The notes below the pieces were generated by a model. It was not told the DNA's origin and ran no database searches. It saw only the letters and a program-made list of their open reading frames with translations. From the NCBI GenBank assembly GCA_913057245.1, contig CAJXNH010000018.1, positions 1-64,000 of the forward strand: a DNA stretch of 64,000 nucleotides, given 5' to 3'. The position numbers were made by a program, and so were the translations under genes. The DNA comes from an uncultured Phaeodactylibacter sp. (GTDB lineage: Bacteria > Bacteroidota > Bacteroidia > Chitinophagales > Saprospiraceae). Of the stretch, positions 62,492 to 64,000 are shown one piece after another. Numbering within the stretch: the stretch's first letter is position 1; each line of letters opens with the position of its first letter.

Positions 62492-63277
62492 TCATTCAAT
62501 TAATCGCACAAATTGGGTATACGATAAACCCGCTTTCCTGAATTGCCTGGGCGTAATCCCGTGAACCTTTTTAAATTGCCGGGCTAGGTAGGTTGAACTT
62601 GAAAACCCACAGGCGTAAGCAATCTCTGTAATATTTAGCTCATCTCTCTCAGCTAGCATTATTCCTGCCTGCTGCAATTTGCAAAAAGCTATAAGTCGGC
62701 TAGGGGACTTTTCAAAGGTTTCCTGGACCTTCCGGTAAAGCGTGGAGTGGCTTAGCTTCATGTACCGGCATAATTCCTCCACCTTGAACGAAGGCTGCAC
62801 TTCAAGCAAATGCTTTATGGCTGCTAATAATTCCTTTTTGAAATTGGCACCCTTTTCTCGCTGCAGCGGCCGCAAGTTTACCAATTGAATTACGGTTTCT
62901 ATAGCTAGGACCAACTCCACTTCTTCAAATGAGGACTCAACAAAGCTGATTACTCCGTGTAACCTAGCTCGCAACCGCTCATCTGTATTAGTTTTCAATT
63001 CATACCCAATAATTGGTATCTGACAGTCAACTATGGATTCAGCTTTTGCCAAATAGCTAAGGGCTATTCGCCCTACCAGTACTAAAACATCATATTTTAA
63101 TATCTCGCGAAGGTTATCTCGAAAAGTCAGGTCTAAAACATCTGCTTCGTAGTTCTTTGATAAAAACTCTTTGACCTTCTCCAAAACAAGCTGGTTTGAG
63201 CCTATCAGCAATATCCAACATTTAGCCCTGCTGAGTTGGCTATCAGCAGAGTCCTCTTTGTTGTTTAAGCTATCCAT
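62492..63277 (-). CDS. AraC-family transcriptional regulator with a degenerate receiver-like N-terminus
   Basis: A 261-aa regulator. The C-terminal 100 residues are an AraC/XylS DNA-binding domain with both helix-turn-helix units: FKVEELCRYMKLSHSTLYRK and the signature NITEIAYACGFSSSTYLARQ followed by FKKVHGITPRQFRK. Residues 20-125 (CWILLIGSNQLVLEKVKEFL, VLVLVGRIALSYLAK, IIGYELKTN) look like a receiver fold, but the phospho-accepting Asp and acidic pair are not evident, so it may respond to something other than a kinase. It heads a leftward series of surface-protein genes, the next starting 64 bp after its stop, and is the obvious candidate regulator (inference). Confidence 0.85.
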   Translation of the reverse strand: MDSLNNKEDSADSQLSRAKCWILLIGSNQLVLEKVKEFLSKNYEADVLDLTFRDNLREILKYDVLVLVGRIALSYLAKAESIVDCQIPIIGYELKTNTDERLRARLHGVISFVESSFEEVELVLAIETVIQLVNLRPLQREKGANFKKELLAAIKHLLEVQPSFKVEELCRYMKLSHSTLYRKVQETFEKSPSRLIAFCKLQQAGIMLAERDELNITEIAYACGFSSSTYLARQFKKVHGITPRQFRKAGLSYTQFVRLIE

Positions 63278-63747
63278 GAATGCAGTAAATGTTCAGCACA
63301 ATTGCGTGCTGGTTAATTAAAAGAGAGGAAAACAATTCTAAATGGTTCCTCAATGCTTTGAAAGCATTTCAATTGCCCTTACATACCGTGAAGAAAAATT
63401 CCGGATTATTGGAAGGCAAACCAGCAGAACTTTTCGATACGCCAGTACTGTTTACCAACTTTAAGGAATTCTCTACATTCCACCTGTTGAAAAACAGGGC
63501 CGACATTCGTAAAGCTGGAGCATTAAAATCGTGGGTAAGGTGCTAAGTAGAGGTTTACTTGTTTTGATTTGTCAGGAGACATCTTTTGGATGCAAAATTG
63601 AGTCCTCTCTAGGGGGCAATCGTTTTCTAAAAAACCTCTGTAAACAATTGACGACTAGGACTTTTTCGAAAGCCCTGGGTTTCTTAACCTAACATTACCG
63701 CTGACCTATCAAAATTACAATATTTTATTACTTTAAAGCCGTACAAA
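63278..63747. other. AT-rich region between the AraC gene and its pseudogene relative
   Basis: A 470-bp stretch with low GC compared with the rest. It contains one weak rightward open frame (63289-63546) and nothing else I can assign. No insertion-sequence ends or terminator were seen. Confidence 0.4.
63289..63546 (+). CDS. Doubtful 85-aa hypothetical open frame
   Basis: It could encode 85 residues (MFSTIACWLIKREENN at the start, RKAGALKSWVRC at the end). I recognise no domain, no signal peptide and no convincing ribosome-binding site. It starts 11 bp from the divergent AraC gene in an AT-rich stretch beside a decayed gene, so it may be spurious or a gene fragment. Confidence 0.2.
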   Translation: MFSTIACWLIKREENNSKWFLNALKAFQLPLHTVKKNSGLLEGKPAELFDTPVLFTNFKEFSTFHLLKNRADIRKAGALKSWVRC

Positions 63748-64000
63748 TCATTCAATTATTCGAATAAATCAGGCAAGCAACAAACTATATTTACTGAACT
63801 ACTTGGCCTATTCCAGTAAAACTGTTTAAATTTCAACGCGCGCGGTAGGTTGTACTTGAAAACCCACAGATGTAGGCGATCTCCGTAATATTCAGCTCGC
63901 TTCTGATTAGCAATATTGCGGCCTGCTGCGACCGGTAAGCTGCAATAAGCCGGTTAGGAGATAGATTGTAAACCTCCCGAACCTTCCGGTATAGCGTGGC
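63748..64000 (-). pseudogene. Frameshifted remnant of a second AraC-type regulator (continues past window edge)
   Basis: Reading leftward from 64000, 55 codons closely follow the C-terminal DNA-binding domain of the neighbouring AraC regulator: ATLYRKVREV, SPNRLIAAYRSQQAAILL, LNITEIAYICGFSSTTYRAR. Translation then meets TGA at 63833-63835, where the intact relative continues ARQFKKVHG. In another frame the DNA resumes a recognisable but worn FKQFYW-like continuation. Further on, sequence around the relative's stop codon (ATTGAATGA-TTGT-CGGCTT) is also matched at 63734-63754. The lesions therefore lie within a once full-length homologous copy. The upstream part of this copy is outside the window. 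Confidence 0.7.

Noticed and set aside
1-64000. tRNA, rRNA, tmRNA or complete insertion sequence
   Set aside because: Scanning by eye found no cloverleaf-like segment ending in CCA context, no rRNA-like sequence and no transposase reading frame. A covariance-model scan would be needed to exclude weak cases.

Overview
The window looks like a chromosomal segment of a Bacteroidota bacterium, most likely of the Saprospiria (Lewinella/Phaeodactylibacter-like). The evidence is threefold. There are several type IX secretion (T9SS) cargo proteins carrying C-terminal type A or type B sorting domains and SprB/PKD repeats. Promoter -7 boxes match the Bacteroidota TAnnTTTG form. Many genes (YajC, the YbbR/CdaR-like protein, the DUF1573 lipoprotein, the C39-peptidase ABC exporter) are typical of that phylum. 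I see no rRNA, tRNA, CRISPR array, complete insertion sequence or prophage.

Layout. Positions 1-5254 hold the 3' end of one T9SS type B cargo gene, then a leftward pair: a 1290-aa PKD-rich type B cargo protein and an exported C1 (bleomycin-hydrolase-like) peptidase. 5394-6870 is a sigma factor followed by a probable membrane-anchored partner. 6967-10576 is a tight rightward operon (SWIM zinc-finger protein, rlmH, rhomboid protease, YdcF-like protein). 10622-16839 holds a GT39-type glycosyltransferase, trxB, a palindromic MITE-like repeat, class II aldolase and dnaG. 17366-19208 is a leftward DUF1573-yajC-cdaR-like operon. 19319-25158 runs rightward: aroK, a DUF429-like protein, a very unusual two-domain AAA+ unfoldase, and a subtilase. 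25225-29225 holds an SDR protein, folE, a lipoprotein and lpdA. 29307-32786 is a C39-ABC exporter with its HlyD-type adaptor. 33082-36387 holds a GT2, an alpha/beta hydrolase, a small SPOR-like exported protein and fmt. 36449-41468 is a metabolic block (MBL-fold hydrolase, exported Gfo/Idh/MocA oxidoreductase, DoxX, murQ, exported hydroxypyruvate-isomerase-like protein).

41556-63277 is a 21.7-kb leftward surface-protein block. It comprises an AraC-type regulator, an exported phage-tail-collar-domain protein, a 3838-aa T9SS protein, a 2448-aa T9SS protein made of nine tandem SprB/Ig-like/PKD modules, and a PKD-like lipoprotein. A frameshifted remnant of a second AraC-type regulator lies at the right edge.

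Most interesting points: (1) the 1072-aa ClpA/B-like AAA+ protein has a degenerate D1 Walker B, no Clp N-domain, and a C-terminal extension that reads by eye like a peptide-chain-release-factor PCRF domain without GGQ; (2) the two giant genes share modules, and the smaller looks like an expanded form of the 3' end of the larger; (3) two intergenic regions contain orphan promoter-plus-terminator units, which are candidate small RNAs; (4) a roughly 150-bp palindromic repeat abuts trxB. All family assignments come from reading motifs; no database search was run.
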